DNA of 64,000 nt from Leptidea sinapis (Eukaryota > Arthropoda > Insecta > Lepidoptera > Pieridae), in contig NC_066309.1 of the NCBI RefSeq assembly GCF_905404315.1, positions 4,712,001 to 4,776,000 of the forward strand. Direction: 5' to 3'. Both the position numbers and the translations under genes were made by a program. Positions within the stretch are counted from its first letter, which is position 1. Every line of letters begins with the position of its first letter. This document shows positions 43,698 to 55,528 of the stretch, one piece after another. A model generated the notes under the pieces. The model did no database searches, was not told the DNA's origin, and saw nothing but the letters and a program-made list of their open reading frames with translations.

Positions 43698-44070
43698 CAC
43701 GAACGAGTAAAATAAGAAGGACTCCGTGTTACCATACATAACAGTGAGGCACCAAAACAAGCCGGTAAACGTGTAAATACATAGCCACACGCATACACTT
43801 ACACTAATACAAGCCGATTGGCCGCCATTATGAGATTTGCCATCGTCTGTGACAGATCAGTTTGCGTCGCAATAAAATATTTAAAAAATGCCGTCGTGCG
43901 TTGTGAAAAAGTGTAAAAACAATACTATAAAAGTATTTATGGATATATGATTATTTAAGGGAGAAAAAATTGTTTATCTCGTATACCCCGTAACTGCACA
44001 CACGCTAGCATAAAGGTGCTTCACTTGCTAATATCACCGCGCGGAGTCTTTCTTTTTTTACTAGTCCGTG
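43698..44070 (+). mobile_element. P-element-like MITE, copy 1
   Basis: The inverted ends are CACGAACGAGTAAAATAAG and CTTTTTTTACTAGTCCGTG (consensus CACGGACTAGTAAAAA). An exact 8-bp duplication TTTGCAAT flanks it (43690-43697, 44071-44078), the length made by P elements. Inside, at 43889, ATG opens MPSCVVKKCKNNTIKVFMD then a stop. The C-x4-C start resembles the N-terminus of a THAP DNA-binding domain, as in P transposases. It is 373 bp and otherwise non-coding. Confidence 0.75.
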
Positions 44071-44336
44071 TTTGCAATTGGTTGAATATTGTAATTTTAT
44101 GTTTAACAATAGGCAACAACAGCTTACAAAATATGTTGTAGTGAAAATTATTTATTTTTGACATTTTAGTTACCTTATTTTGAAGTACCTTTTATGAATG
44201 TTTGAAGTGAGTATTTCCTTGTAAAAGTTTTTTATAAAACATAAAAATGTCATGATTATTGGTTATGCACCATTTTGTTTATTTTTTCCAACAACGTTCA
44301 GTATTGTGACGTAAAGAAAAATATATAAGTATAAAA
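44071..44336. other. spacer between P-like copies
   Basis: The spacer begins with the right target duplication of copy 1. No other feature was recognised. Confidence 0.4.
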
Positions 44337-44581
44337 CACGGACGGGCAAAAAAATAAGAACTCGATGACACCTACATAACAGTGAAGCATCAAAACAAGC
44401 CAGTTAACGTGTAAATACATTGCCCAACGCACACACACTAATATAAGCCGATCAGCCGCCATTATGACATCTGCCATCGTCTGTGACGGACAGTATTGTG
44501 ACGTAAACTGTTATGTCGCACTAAAATATTTTTAAAATGCTGGTGTGTATTGAGAAATTGTGTAAAAACAATGCTAGGATA

Positions 44582-44960
44582 CACGGACGAGTAAAAAAAG
44601 AGGGACTCCGCGCCGTGATATTAACAAGTGAAGCACCGTTATGCTAGTGTGTGTGCGGTTACGGGGGATACTAGTTACACAATTTTTTCTCCCTTAAATA
44701 ATCATATATGGCCACAAATACTTATATAGTATCGTTTTTACAGTTTTTCACAACGCACGACGGCATTTTAAAAATATTTTATTGAGACGCAAACTGATCT
44801 GTCACAGACGATTACAATTATTCTCATAATGGCCGCCTGTCGGCCTGTAGTCGTGTAAGTGTATGCGTGGGGCTATGTATTTACAAGTTAATCGGCTTGT
44901 TTTGGTGCTACACTGTTATGTAAGGTGACGCGGAGTTCTTATTTTTTTTACTAGTCCGTG
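44582..44960 (-). mobile_element. P-element-like MITE, copy 3, nested in copy 2
   Basis: The inverted ends are CACGGACGAGTAAAAAAAG and TTTTTACTAGTCCGTG. A 9-bp direct repeat GCTAGGATA flanks it (44573-44581, 44961-44969). On the minus strand it carries the same MPSCVVKNCKN-type start (reverse of GCACGACGGCAT at about 44755). The orientation is opposite to its host copy. Confidence 0.8.
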
Positions 44961-45595
44961 GCTAGGATACAATAAAAGCCTTTCACAGATAGAATAGTTT
45001 TTATCACACTATTTTTTGGTCTTTTCATAATACGATTCTCTGTTTGGTACACAAAAGGTATGTGTGGTATATTTTTAAAGTAGTGTGGAACACTACATCA
45101 AAACGAGTATCGTTCTCATCTTTGATCTGGTGCATCCCAGCATCACTACTAAACATTAAATCGCGTGCAACTCAGAGCTAATCGAATTGTCGGGGATCCA
45201 GTAGACTGTCAAAATTTCCATCACTCGTGTTTTTACTTAGCGACCAAATCAATCAACCAAGTCAGTGGCAAACAAACGGTTTTTAAAATCAGTTTTGTGT
45301 AGGTATTCTTAAAAATAAGAAATGTTAGTACGTACATTTTTATATCAGTTAAAAAAAAACATACTGCAAACAAGACATGGGCACAGGATACAAACCCCCA
45401 ATCCTTACTTTCAAGGTGTTACTGTTTTTTTATGTAATTTATATATTTACTTAAACTATATAATCAATATAAGAAGCAATCTGACTATCAGAAATGAAAA
45501 AAATGGAGTTAAAAGTAATGTGGCGATATAATACTACGACTAATAACGGGACATAATTTGTGTTATCTGGTATCCCCCGTAACTGTACACACACA

Positions 45596-46022
45596 CAGAG
45601 GTGGATTTACAATAGGGGCAGTTGGGGCAAGTGCCCAGGGCGGCAAATTTTTTAGGGCGACAAAATTTTGAAAGTGAAAATATTTTTTTAGTCTTATCAA
45701 GATTGCTCAATATAATTAATTAATTCTGTTTAATCGACCAATTCGCAATTCAAAAAGTGAGACGTGTTTGCCTGTGAAAAAATTGATGTAATATTATTAT
45801 GAGTCACCCTTAGTGCCAAATTTATAATTGTTAGAAAAAAACAAATATTAATTATTTATGTTTTCAGTATATATAACATATAATCATAAAGTTTCTGCAA
45901 TAAATTAGTTATTTTAGTTTTGAAAAATAAAATATATAAACTATAAGTTTATGTAAAATTCCAGTATTGGGGCGTATTTTTTTCGGTGCCCAGGGGCGGC
46001 ATTAAGTTTAAATCCGGCCCTG
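45596..46022. mobile_element. hAT-like MITE nested in P-like copy 2
   Basis: The ends CAGAGGTGGATTTA and TAAATCCGGCCCTG form imperfect inverted repeats of the hAT type (CAGxGGxGGATTTA). Pairing resumes around GTGCCCAGGGCGGCA / TGCCCAGGGGCGGCA. An 8-bp CACACACA lies on each side, the hAT duplication length, although the target was already CA-rich. It is 427 bp, AT-rich in the middle, with no coding capacity. Confidence 0.7.
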
Positions 46023-46243
46023 CACACACACTAGCTTAAAGGTGCTTCACTTGTTAATATCACGGCACGGAGTCCTTATTTTTTTACTAGTCCGTGGTTT
46101 AAAAGTGATAAAATAAAAAGACTCATTTGTATGCATGTCTATAAGAATAAAATAGATTTAATTTAATACATAAACAATTTAGCCATATCTAGGTACTCAA
46201 GTTCTGTGAAGTTGTAAATAGTAGAAAAATGGTAGTTTATAAT

Positions 46244-46485
46244 ATTGACACAATTTTTACACAAATTATCTTGCCCCAAGTTAAGCATATATAGCCTTTG
46301 TTATGGGTTACAAGACAATGATATATTTAATACAATATACTTACTTAAACATACATAAATTCATATAAACATAAATAAATACATTTAAACATCCATGACT
46401 CGGAAACACACATCCATATTCATCATATAAATGCTTGCACCTACCGGGATGCGAACCTGGGATCTCTAGCTTAGTAGGTAGGATA
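46244..46485 (-). mobile_element. SINE-1, head partly lost
   Basis: The minus-strand body and tail are complete. The head keeps TAAGCTAGAGATCCCAGGTT and CGCATCCCGGTAGGTGCA but lacks box A. Confidence 0.8.
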
Positions 46486-47069
46486 GGTTTATGAAAAATT
46501 ATACAGAATTTTCATATTTTTTTACCTCTGTTCTCTAGTACTCACACATATTTTTTTAGTAATTTATATGTCCCTGCATATTGCCGTGTCGTGTTTATCA
46601 GCAGAATTAATAATGTTATTTCCTTTCTGTTATGGTACCTATTTCTTATTTGATAATGTATGCAGCTATTTGACAAAATAGTTAAAATTGCAATATTATT
46701 CCATACCCATAATGGAAGTTCAACACGAAACAATCTTTTTACGGTATTTTAATAATAAATATGATTTACGAACTGTAGGTATGGTATCATTAAGTTTTAT
46801 AGTTTTGAAATTGGTTAATAATTTATCAAAATATTATTTTAGTAGAATTTTGAAGTATTTATATATGACATTAATAATTAAAAAGTACTTATTTAAAAAA
46901 GTATGTGTGTACTTATGTATGCACGCAAGAAGTTATACTTCTTTGGCCTAGCGAGGCAAAAATAATTAAAATGATTTATTCCTCGTAGTATTCTACGTTT
47001 TTAGACAGAACAATTTTGTAGTTAGCTTGCAAAGATGGCTTTGACAGTTAATTATTAAATAACGAATAC
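46486..47069. other. intergenic, no feature recognised
   Basis: An AT-rich block. An open frame of 87 codons at 46688 shows no family features and is probably chance. Confidence 0.4.
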
Positions 47070-47155
47070 GGCTGTATGGGCTTGAACCCTGTCCTTATAA
47101 TGGGTGAAGAAACCAAAAAAAAATAACAAATGACGCAAACGTCAGAAGATTTTAG
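47070..47155 (+). repeat. about 85-bp repeat shared with 62645-62755
   Basis: GGCTGTATGGGCTTGAACCC, TTATAATGGGTGAAGAAACC and AAATGACGCAAACGTCA recur at 62648 with small changes. The family is not identified. Confidence 0.6.
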
Positions 47156-47639
47156 GAACCAAATTCAACCTGTTACTTTTGTGGTACATGCGCGCATCTT
47201 AAAATTTCACTCTCATTATTTTTTCAGAACACGCCTAAAGAAGTATAACTTCAAAAATGTGTGACATTTTATTAGGATTAAACTACGAAGGTATATAAAA
47301 GAGATTTATTTTTAATCCCGCCTTATTTTTTTTTCATGCATCTATCGCATGTCGCATTAAAAGCGGCTGCGGTGTTATCATTAATTTCAACTACGAGTGG
47401 TTCTCGAGAGTTAGCGTGGGTTGGAACCTGACAACTGACATAAACTTTTTCTGTACGTAGAACACTTTTCTAAAATCTAGAGTTTTCCACATGTGGTTCT
47501 AATGTAATGTCCCCAAAGAATAACAAGAAGCTATCCCGCTCACGGTCACTCGTAGCGAGTGTAGGTACTCACTATTACATTTGGCTTGGCAATGACTTCA
47601 AAGCTATCAGTATGTAGCACAAACAAATAAAAAAAATGA

Positions 47640-49495
47640 AGATAAAAAACCCAAAAATGTTCTGGTCTTACATAAAATCTAAAACAAGTGTAATTCCATC
47701 TTTAATGAAATTAAACGATAGTTCATCGAACTAATAACACATCAAAAATTGTATCACCACAAAAGGATAGATACACTACATCAAAATTTAATAAAAATAG
47801 TACAAATCACCTACAGGTAAGCGAAACAGAAGTTAAAAAGAAGTTAATATCTCATGTCATTAATAAAAGTGTGGGAACTGATGGTATACCTCCCGTATTC
47901 TATAAAAATTGTGCTGCGGAATTATCGATACCTTTAACAATAATATATAATAAATCTCTAAGGGATGGTATATTTCCAAGTGAATAGAGAAAAGGGAAGG
48001 TGGTACCTATATTCAAGAAGGGTAATAAATCGAAAATAAAAAATTATAGACCAATTACTGTACTAAGTACTCGTGCCAAAATATTTGAATCTTTTGTCTG
48101 TTCCCATATCTCATGGGAAACTAAACATTTAATAAGTGAAAAACAACATGGTTTCGTTAAAAAACGATCAACCCTTACAAATTTGTTGTGTTTTACTGAT
48201 TCTGTAATAACTGAAATGAGCAATGATAAGGAGGTTGACGCTGTGTATACAGATTTTAGTATGGCGTTTGACAAAGTCGACCACACCCTGCTAATAAAGA
48301 AGCTAAGAGATGCATACTGCTTCTCAGAAAGTGTATTAGTATGGTTAGAATCATATTTAGCTCATCGACCACAAGTAGTTAAAATAAGTGGGTATCAATC
48401 TAGAGAATTTCAACAAACATCTGGCGTTCCTCAAGGCTCTACTTTGGGGCCATTATTATTTACACTGTTTATAAACGATATTTCCAAAAGTATTCAAGAA
48501 TCAAATTACGAGTTATATGCAGATGACTTAAAAATATATCGTACAGTTACTTGTTCAGAGGATCGAAACTACAGAATGATATCCATCGTGTAATGTTATG
48601 GTGTAAAAATAATTTGATGGAACTGAATGCATCCAATTGTCATTTTATAAAATTTTCTAGGAAACGAAAGAAATTGGAGAGTAAATATCATATTGATGGC
48701 ATACAAATAAATCAAATAAACCATCTTAATGATTTGGGTGTCATTTTAGACAAGGAGTTGAGATTTGATAAACATGTTGACGAGATAGCTCACAAAAGTT
48801 TTAAAATGCTTGGGTTTTTCTTAAGTAACACCGAGGCTTTTACATCAATTCCTACGCTTAAAATACTATAATATTCCCTTGTAAGATATCAGGTTGAATA
48901 CAATTCGGAAGTCTGGTGCCCCTATTACAAAAAGTACATCACTAGGATTGAGTCTGTTCAAAAAAATTTATATCCAAATTGAGTTATGTCACTATTATAA
49001 GTTACAAAGACAAATTAAAATTATTCAATATGAAAACCTTAGAATTGCGAAGAAATACGACAAAAATTCTTTTCTTATATAAATTATTAAATAATCAATT
49101 AGACTGTCCATTACTTCTATCTACGATTGGCTTATGTGTACCACCTTATCCTTGTCGTATTAGTACATATCTGCCAGTACATGTACGATTCTTCAGAAAC
49201 AATTATGGCTCAAATTCACCTATACCAACTTATTTCAAAATTATATAATAGTAAATTCCGTAGTAATAGTTGTATAGATATAAATTTTAATACATTTGGC
49301 AATTTTAATAATAGTAAACATACACATTGTAATAGATAATATACATATATTACTTAACTAACAATAATAAATGAAGGCAACGCTGTGCATACCTATAAGT
49401 TAGATATACAAGTATCAAATAAAAGAAATGCTACATTATAAGTAGTCATAATATTAATTGTATGGTAAGCCTTTAAATTAAATAAATAGTATTTT
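47640..49495 (+). pseudogene. LINE-A, reverse transcriptase and C-terminus, frameshifted
   Basis: It starts with a fragment NPKMFWSYIKSKTS, then KSVGTDGIPPVFYKNCA (47860-47930), a stop near 47987, then an open frame 48000-48593 with NYRPITVLS, VYTDFSMAFDKV (motif A), SGVPQGSTLGPLLF (motif B) and YADD (motif C, about 48516). A frameshift near 48560 leads to the thumb-like part to 48870 and, after further stops, YPCRISTYLPVHVRFFRNNY. The tail ends GGTAAGCCTTTAAATTAAAT. It is jockey/CR1-like; the endonuclease part is missing. C-terminal relatives are at 55185 and 60460. Confidence 0.85.
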
Positions 49496-50334
49496 ATTTA
49501 TTTTAAAGGTAAAGGTGTATTAAATTAAATTTTTAGTTATTTCATACTTTTTTAGTTTTTGAAGTCGGTTTTTTTAGTCTATGTCAGTAAATAACTATAA
49601 TATATAATCAACCTGAATGAAAACTCCTAAAAAAGCCGTACATAAAAAACAATAATATCATCGAGGTAAACAAACATTTTCATAAAAAATGTTTATAAAA
49701 TGAAAACTACTGAGGCAAACCATGTAAAATTTTTATGGGACCAAATTTATTTAAAAAAAAATAAAAATTACATAAATCGGATCATTAATCTCAGAGTAAT
49801 CGGTGTACATACATAAAAAAAAATACCGATCGAATTGATAACCTCCTCCTTTTTGATATCGGTAAAAAAGAACAATTTTGAGAAAATAAATGCCTTTTAT
49901 GCCTTTTCATGATTAGATAATTTTACGCTTTACTATTGTAACATAAAACAATCTACAAAATAAATATATTTTTTATCTCTAGGCTAGTGCTAAGTAACTG
50001 GTAACGTATGTTTCAAATTATAACCACAACTTTCATAGTCAATATATTCAAATACGAATTTAAGCATATAGTTATAATATCCAATACATGTGAGTGAGTA
50101 TGTTTATCATATTATACGGGGTGCGGTTCCGACATTTCGTCGCCACAGTTGATGGGCCGTGGCAGTAAATTCATTTTCAGTGCCGTTACATATACAGTAC
50201 TAGCCGAGAATGCAGTGCAGCTAAATTTATTGAGCGAATGAACTGGACGGGTTGTTGTAATTAACTTATTTCTAATACTATGTAATTATGATTGGAGCGA
50301 ATGAGTGAAGAAAGAAAAGATTGATGATGAAAAA
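49496..50334. other. intergenic; scraps of the GAAGTCGG repeat
   Basis: TTTTTGAAGTCGGTTTTTTT at about 49553, the reversed GATAACCTCCTCCTTTTTGA at about 49837, and AATAAATGCCTTTTATGCC (a LINE-D end) at about 49881 are repeat scraps. 50105-50230 has moderate GC but no recognised feature. Confidence 0.45.
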
Positions 50335-51104
50335 ATTATGATATTTTGGACACCTCCAACATACATTGCTATGCAGACGACAGCACTGGTGATGCCGTAT
50401 ACACGTGCCATGCAGGTCTCTCTCGGGAAATCGTCGACCAGTGCCGGGAGAAACTTGTGTCTTCTATCGAGTCCTCTCTCGAGAAGGTCGCGGAATGGGG
50501 TAAATTGAACCTTGTCCAATTTAACCCCCAGAAGACTCAAGTTTGCGTGTTTACCACTAAAAAAAACCCCATTTGTCACATCACCGCTCTTCGAAAATAC
50601 TTCCCTTAAAGTCTCGCCTAGTATCGGAATACAGGGTCTCGAAATCCCGAGCGATTGCCAATTCTGTGGCCATCTGGAGGGCAAAGCCAAATTGGCTTCG
50701 AAAAAGCTGTGCGTCATTAATAGAGCACGGCAATACTTTAAGCCGGCCCACATTCTAGCGCTCTACAAAGCGCAGGTCCGGCCACACATGGAATATTGCT
50801 GTCATCTCTGGTCTGGCGCACCCCAGTATCAGCTCGATCCATCTGACCTCGTGCAACGCAGAGCAGCTTGAATTGTCGGGGACCCAGTGCTCTGTGAACG
50901 GTTGGATCACTTGGCGTTGCGTAGAGACGTCGTTTCATTGTGTGTCTTCTACCGCATTTATCACGGGGAAGTGTTCCGAAGAGCTGTTTAACCTGATTTC
51001 TGCCGCCGAATTCCACCTTCGCACGACACGCCACAAGTTAGGATATCATCCCCACCATCTGGATGTGTGGCGGTCCTCCACAGTGCTGTTTTCAAGGAGC
51101 TTTC
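50335..51104 (+). pseudogene. LINE-J, jockey-like reverse transcriptase 3' half
   Basis: Joining frames gives NIHCYADDSTGDAVYTCHAG (motif C), REKLVSSIESSLEKVAEWG, LVQFNPQKTQVC, then GHLEGKAKLASKKLCVINRA, LYKAQVRPHMEYCCHLWSGA, a stop, then a continuation to RTTRHKLGYHPHHLDVWRSS. It breaks at CAAGGAGCTTTCTT, short of the usual 3' end, exactly where the duplicated block begins. It is the source-like long copy for the LINE-J ends elsewhere. Confidence 0.85.
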
Positions 51105-52844
51105 TTTAATAATACGTTATTTAATTGTTTTATTAAAGTGTATCGTCATTTTTTAAGTTAGACTGAATGTTTTTTTATTTATAACTTCTATAAATACTTA
51201 CAAGTGGTTTGGCTAAAAAGGTTCAGTTGGTCCTTTTTACCCCATATCATTTACATATTGAAAAATGTATTTCAAACAGAGGTTGTGTTTACTTTGTACG
51301 TAATAATTGTAATTCAGAATAAAATGAAACTGATTAAGATAAAACAGATATAAAATCTACCAAAGCAATATTTATTATGATAAGTAGTAAGAGTTAGAAA
51401 AACTTTTGTTTGTTTAATGTTTATATCAATTATTTTTGTTTTATAAGAGTTTAAAAATCTATATTTAAAATTCTAAAATTTTAAAGCGCTGATTTGTTTA
51501 ATTTTGTTCGTCAACTGAGACTGATTACTAATCAAAGTGTTAAGATAGTTAGAAATTATCAAAAAAACTTAATATTCTTGCAAAGAATATATTGTTATTT
51601 GATTAAGACTAATTAAATTTAATTGTACTTCAATGAAGAGAATATATTTTTTTTTGTATAATAATGATAACCGTATTTGTTATTTTTTTCGAAAAATAAT
51701 TTTACTTTTGATTTCTATTAAATCATTTGTAGTTATTATTTCATGCAACCCTTTAAAATTAAGAATGAAATATTGGACCTTTTTGCCCCCTCGCTGTCCC
51801 TATTTACCCCTACTATGGGGCAAAACGAGACAGATGACAATGTCTAGAAAAACAGTTAAAAGACATATTTCTATAATGATGAATCAACCAAGAATTGGGC
51901 CAAACATAGTTCGATAATTGTTTGTTTCATATGTGTGGTTTGTTTTGATGTTGTAGGTTTGGTTTTCGAAATATAATTGCTAAAAGTGAAATTGGACCTT
52001 TTTGCCCCGCCCTACTCTACGTCACTTGATAAATAAGTTTTGGTTCACCTTCTTCCTTCTATTAAGGCGCTATAGTCTTAAAAAGTAGCATTTTTTTATA
52101 TTAATTAATAATACTTTTACAAATTCTACGGTTCCAATATTACGACATGTTTATCTTCATTTATTTAACTAAATCATTACAGTTTCGAAAACACGATTAC
52201 GAAAAAAAATCTCGATGGTAAATTTTTTGAAAAATACGCGTTTTTATATGAATTATTTATATTATCTTAAAACTATCAACTATCAACACAAAACTTATTT
52301 CATTTGATAGTTTATTACTTAGTAATTTTAAATTTTCTTCGTGGGTTTTATCAATACATTTAGTGAATTATTTTATATCAATTATTTTCGTAATAAATCT
52401 AACGCGACACCTTGGTTGCATACTAAGCGAATCGAGACGAGAGATTGTCCGGTACGTGGGATCAATAGTTGCATCCGATTTGCCTCAGATACTAGGTATT
52501 TGTGATGCGAGTTACCTCTAGGGATTACATTTGAAGTTATTTATTCAAAGTTTCCAAGGTAGTAGTAGCAAGTAGCAACTGTAGAGTTGATTGCATTCGC
52601 GTGAGTTATTCACTGAATTTATAGGCGAGACTGCTACATCGGCAATTTAACTTAAAATAATAAAAAGACGGTGTGAACTTAAAACCACACGTCTTTAGGA
52701 CCATTTCATTAGGACGATATTAATAATACGAATTTCAACTATTGTTTTTTCTTTATTCATAAAATATAAAAAAATATAATACATAAAATCTGTCTACGTA
52801 ATATGTTATGTTTTTAAAGTGATAACCCTCACTTCTAGGATTAA

Positions 52845-53208
52845 TCTATACTAATCTATACTTAATATTATAAAGCTGCAGTGTTTGTTTCTTTGTTTGT
52901 TTGAACGCGCTAATCTCTGGTACTACTGGTCCGATTTGAATGATTCTTTCAGTGTTGGGTAGTCCATTTATCGAAGAAGGCTATAGGCTATGTTTATTTT
53001 TTTTTCAAAATTAGGGATCCGTAATAAAATTGCTATTTTGTAACACAAGGTGTAAAATCGAAAACCTATTTTTGCGTGCGCTGCAAAAACTATTGACAAT
53101 AGAACAAAATGATGTACAGGCTATAATATAGGCAATATTTTATTACTTATAAAACTATCGCGTGAATTATACTTTATATGGCAAAACAACGTTTGCCGGG
53201 TCAGCTAG
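52845..53208 (+). mobile_element. Helitron in copy A, with readable empty site
   Basis: It begins TCTATACTAATCTATACTT and ends with the GGCAAA/TTTGCC hairpin and GGGTCAGCTAG. It splits the reversed SINE-2 tail between GGATTAA and TACACAAAT. The unsplit tail (ATTTGTGTATTAATCC) is present at 53428-53445 in the opposite orientation, so the insertion point is exactly A|T. Confidence 0.9.
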
Positions 53209-53331
53209 TACACAAATAAAATTTGAAAAACAAAATTTTATGAACGATGCGCGTTCCTGAGCTAACATCTGATGAAGCCACAACCTGAGAGTTGAACAAA
53301 GCAATCAGAATTTTATAACGAGGCGGCACTC

Positions 53332-53480
53332 GAACGGTTAGCTCGGTTGGTTAGAGCACCGGCACGGAACGCCGGCGGTCGTGGGTTCGAATCCCACAGC
53401 TTTCATAAAATTTTGATTTTCAAATTTTATTTGTGTATTAATCCTAGAAGTGAGGGTTATCACTTTAAAAACATAATATA
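53332..53480 (+). mobile_element. SINE-2 with tRNA-like head, copy A unit 1
   Basis: The head 53332-53405 has GGTTAGCTCGGTTGG, anticodon arm CCGGC-ACGGAAC-GCCGG and T-arm GTGGGTTCGAATCCCAC. Its tail (TTGTGTATTAATCC, then GTGAGGGTTATCACTTT) is the reverse complement of 52805-52844 plus 53209-53250, forming an inverted pair. The acceptor stem is mismatched (AGCTTTCA). Confidence 0.75.
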
Positions 53481-53635
53481 TTGTTTAGATTTACAAGACC
53501 GACATATCAAGTCAATTTCCTAATATGCAAATATTGGGGTAGAGCAGGTTATCAACTGTAAAGTAGATCCTGTAGATGAAGCCACAACCTGAGAGTTGAA
53601 CAAAGCAAACAGAATTTTATAACGAGGCGGTACTC

Positions 53636-53745
53636 GAACGGTTAGCTCAGTTGGTTAGAGCACCGGCACGGAACGCCGGAGGTCGTGGGTTCGAATCCCG
53701 CAGCTTTCATAAAATTTTGTTTTTCAAATTTTATTTGTGTATCTG
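53636..53745 (+). mobile_element. SINE-2 tRNA-like head, copy A unit 2
   Basis: The head 53636-53709 is like unit 1 with GGCTCAG-type box A and CGGAGGTCGTGGGTTCGAAT. The tail stops after TTTATTTGTGTA, where unrelated sequence TCTGTCTACGTG begins. Confidence 0.75.
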
Positions 53746-53857
53746 TCTACGTGTTAGTGATCTTGTTTTCTTAGCTATAGGTCATCCAATAATCACAATT
53801 CGTGACAAGCATTTCCCATTGTTTGGCTTGTTTTACCGTTTTATTAAGGTTTTTAAT

Positions 53858-54095
53858 AAAATAATTTAATACAAATGATTAAAGTTTACTTTAGTGTTAA
53901 TTCCTCTACACGAGGCATCCTCAGGACGAGTTGTCTCGCCAAAAACTGGCACAAGACGAGGCGAAACACGTGTCGAATTATTTAAAAACAAATATTGGCG
54001 GAATTAACACTAAAGAAAACTTAACTCATTTGTATAATTATGGATATCCGAAAAGTAACGCCTACTTCATTAAATTTTCTAAAATAATTTAATTT
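53858..54095. repeat. retroposon palindrome, copy A (left arm shortened)
   Basis: The left arm ends AGTGTTAATTCC and jumps to TCTACACGAGGCATCC. The right arm GAGGCGAAACACGTGTCGAA through GGCGGAATTAACACTAAAG to TAACGCCTACTTCATTAAAT is complete. Confidence 0.75.
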
Positions 54096-54108
54096 TGTAA
54101 TAAGACAA

Positions 54109-54800
54109 TTGACACACTTGCGGTACGCGATGCAAATTATGAACTCTACAAATCAATATAAATTTCACAGTACAGGAATATGTAAATGTTATAACATCAA
54201 AAACAATTTATATATAATATGGTTCATATTAAAATTTTATAATTTAAGGTATATTATGTACCTAAATATTATGACTGTTCATTGTCAGTACATTTATGAA
54301 AATTTAATATACGTTCACAAAAATCGTCACCATTTTACTCTTAATAGTGATTTTCATTATTATAACACTAGAAATAAGGGATTGCTTGTAACTAATTCTA
54401 GTAGGCTTCATAGAATACATAATAGCTTTAAGGGTAAATGTATACCCTTCTATAATATATATATAACCCAGCCACTGTTCAGGCATTATCTATAAATAAA
54501 TTTAAATGTTTTATAAAAAAATGGCTCTATCGTAAATCCTATTACTCCACTGCTGAATATCCAAATGATCGGACAGCCTGGGACTAGATTGTGATTATTT
54601 TATAGCGATAGAAATGACTGTACAATATTGTATATTTTTATTAAAAAGAGCGCAAAAAAAGAATGCTGGTAGAGTTTCTTGCGCCGCTTCTTCTCTCTCA
54701 GAGCGCCATTTGTTTCCGAAGCGGTAGTAGTATCTAGTAGTTTTTAGAAATGACATCAAAGATCAAATTTTGAGAAAATAAATGCCTTTTATGCCTTTAT
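54109..54800 (+). pseudogene. LINE-D end in copy A
   Basis: Frames give HYYNTRNKGLLVTNSSRLHR then IHNSFKGKCIPFYN, a frameshift, and INKFKCFIKKWLYRKSYYST to a stop near 54586. The 3' tail is TTATAGCGATAGAAATGACT, GCCGCTTCTTCTCTCTCAGA and AAATAAATGCCTTTTATGCC. Confidence 0.75.
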
Positions 54801-54814
54801 ATTATACTTGAACC

Positions 54815-55165
54815 AAAGAAAAAATAGCTTTTTTATTACGACAACTATAAGATGCTTCTCTGCGTGGCATCTTGACACACAATTTCATCATTAAAATTTA
54901 GCAACATAATCTTCTTGTTATTTTACATTGAAATTAATAAAATACAAAATAATTACTGATGATATATGATCCCAGTGGCTTTCTTATTTCTTGTAGTATT
55001 ATTTTTACAACGTATTACTACGCAACCTGGTATTTTAGTTTCAATTATTAGCAAAGTTTAACGGAACATGTGGAACGTCGCCGTCACTCATTGTTCGAGA
55101 CTGGCTCGTGTACATCCACTTGGGCGCCCAATTGCCGCACTTTGTGACTACGCCTACGGTATCTA
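54815..55165 (+). mobile_element. MITE part related to 31237-31667, copy A
   Basis: It shares GATGCTTCTCTGCGTGGCAT, ACTACGCAACCTGGTATTTT and CTACGCCTACGGTATCTAAG. Both terminal inverted repeats are missing or cut. Confidence 0.65.
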
Positions 55166-55184
55166 AGTTTAAGGTAACAATAAG

Positions 55185-55470
55185 GACATACAAGTCATAT
55201 CTTGCCTCCGTAATGATAGCTATGAGAATAGATTAAATACATTTCAAATGAGGTCTCTGCGAATACGTAGAAATGCTTCACAATTGCTGTGTTTACATAA
55301 ACTTTTAAGCTATGATATGGACTGTCCTTCGCTTTTATCACACATCGGTTTGCATGTGCCTGCCTTTAATTGTCGGCTTAGTACTTTTTCCCCATTGCAC
55401 ATTAAATTCCACCACAGTAACTATGGCTTAAACTCTCCTCTACAGCTAATGTTAAAATTATATAATTCTA
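55185..55470 (+). pseudogene. LINE-A C-terminus in copy A
   Basis: It reads MRSLRIRRNASQLLCLHKLL then DMDCPSLLSHIGLHVPAFN and FSPLHIKFHHSNYGLNSPL, close to the LINE-A tail at 49020-49245 (RNTTKILFLYKLL, LSTIGLCVPPYPCRISTYLP). It breaks at the end of the duplicated block. Confidence 0.7.
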
Positions 55471-55528
55471 GTCGCAATGCTTACATGCGAATACACAAAT
55501 GGTTTAACTATTTGACGCCACTGTCACC

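Larger units (their letters stand above)
44337..46096 (+). mobile_element. P-element-like MITE, copy 2 (host of two insertions)
   Basis: It starts CACGGACGGGCAAAAAAATA and ends CTTATTTTTTTACTAGTCCG then TG. The flanks GTATAAAA and GTTTAAAA differ by one base and fit an 8-bp target duplication. A THAP-like start MLVCIEKLCKNNARI sits at 44538. It is interrupted by copy 3 (44582-44960) and a hAT-like element (45596-46022). It also contains a LINE-J scrap at about 45124-45195, so it has a longer interior than copy 1. Confidence 0.75.
51105..55468 (+). repeat. large direct duplication, copy A
   Basis: It matches 56709-60737 over its whole length with high identity. Order within it: partial TIR element (51105-52020), AT-rich block, inverted SINE-2 pair split by a Helitron, a second SINE-2 head, retroposon palindrome, LINE-D end, MITE part, LINE-A C-terminus. 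Compared with copy B it has one extra SINE-2 unit (about 53220-53500 region) and lacks 40 bp of the palindrome's left arm. Confidence 0.85.

Noticed and set aside
46688..46951. 87-codon open frame
   Set aside because: AT-rich, no motif, no splice context; likely chance.
53651..53869. Open frame reading RAPARNAGGRGFES
   Set aside because: It is a translation of the tRNA-like SINE head, a well-known false protein.
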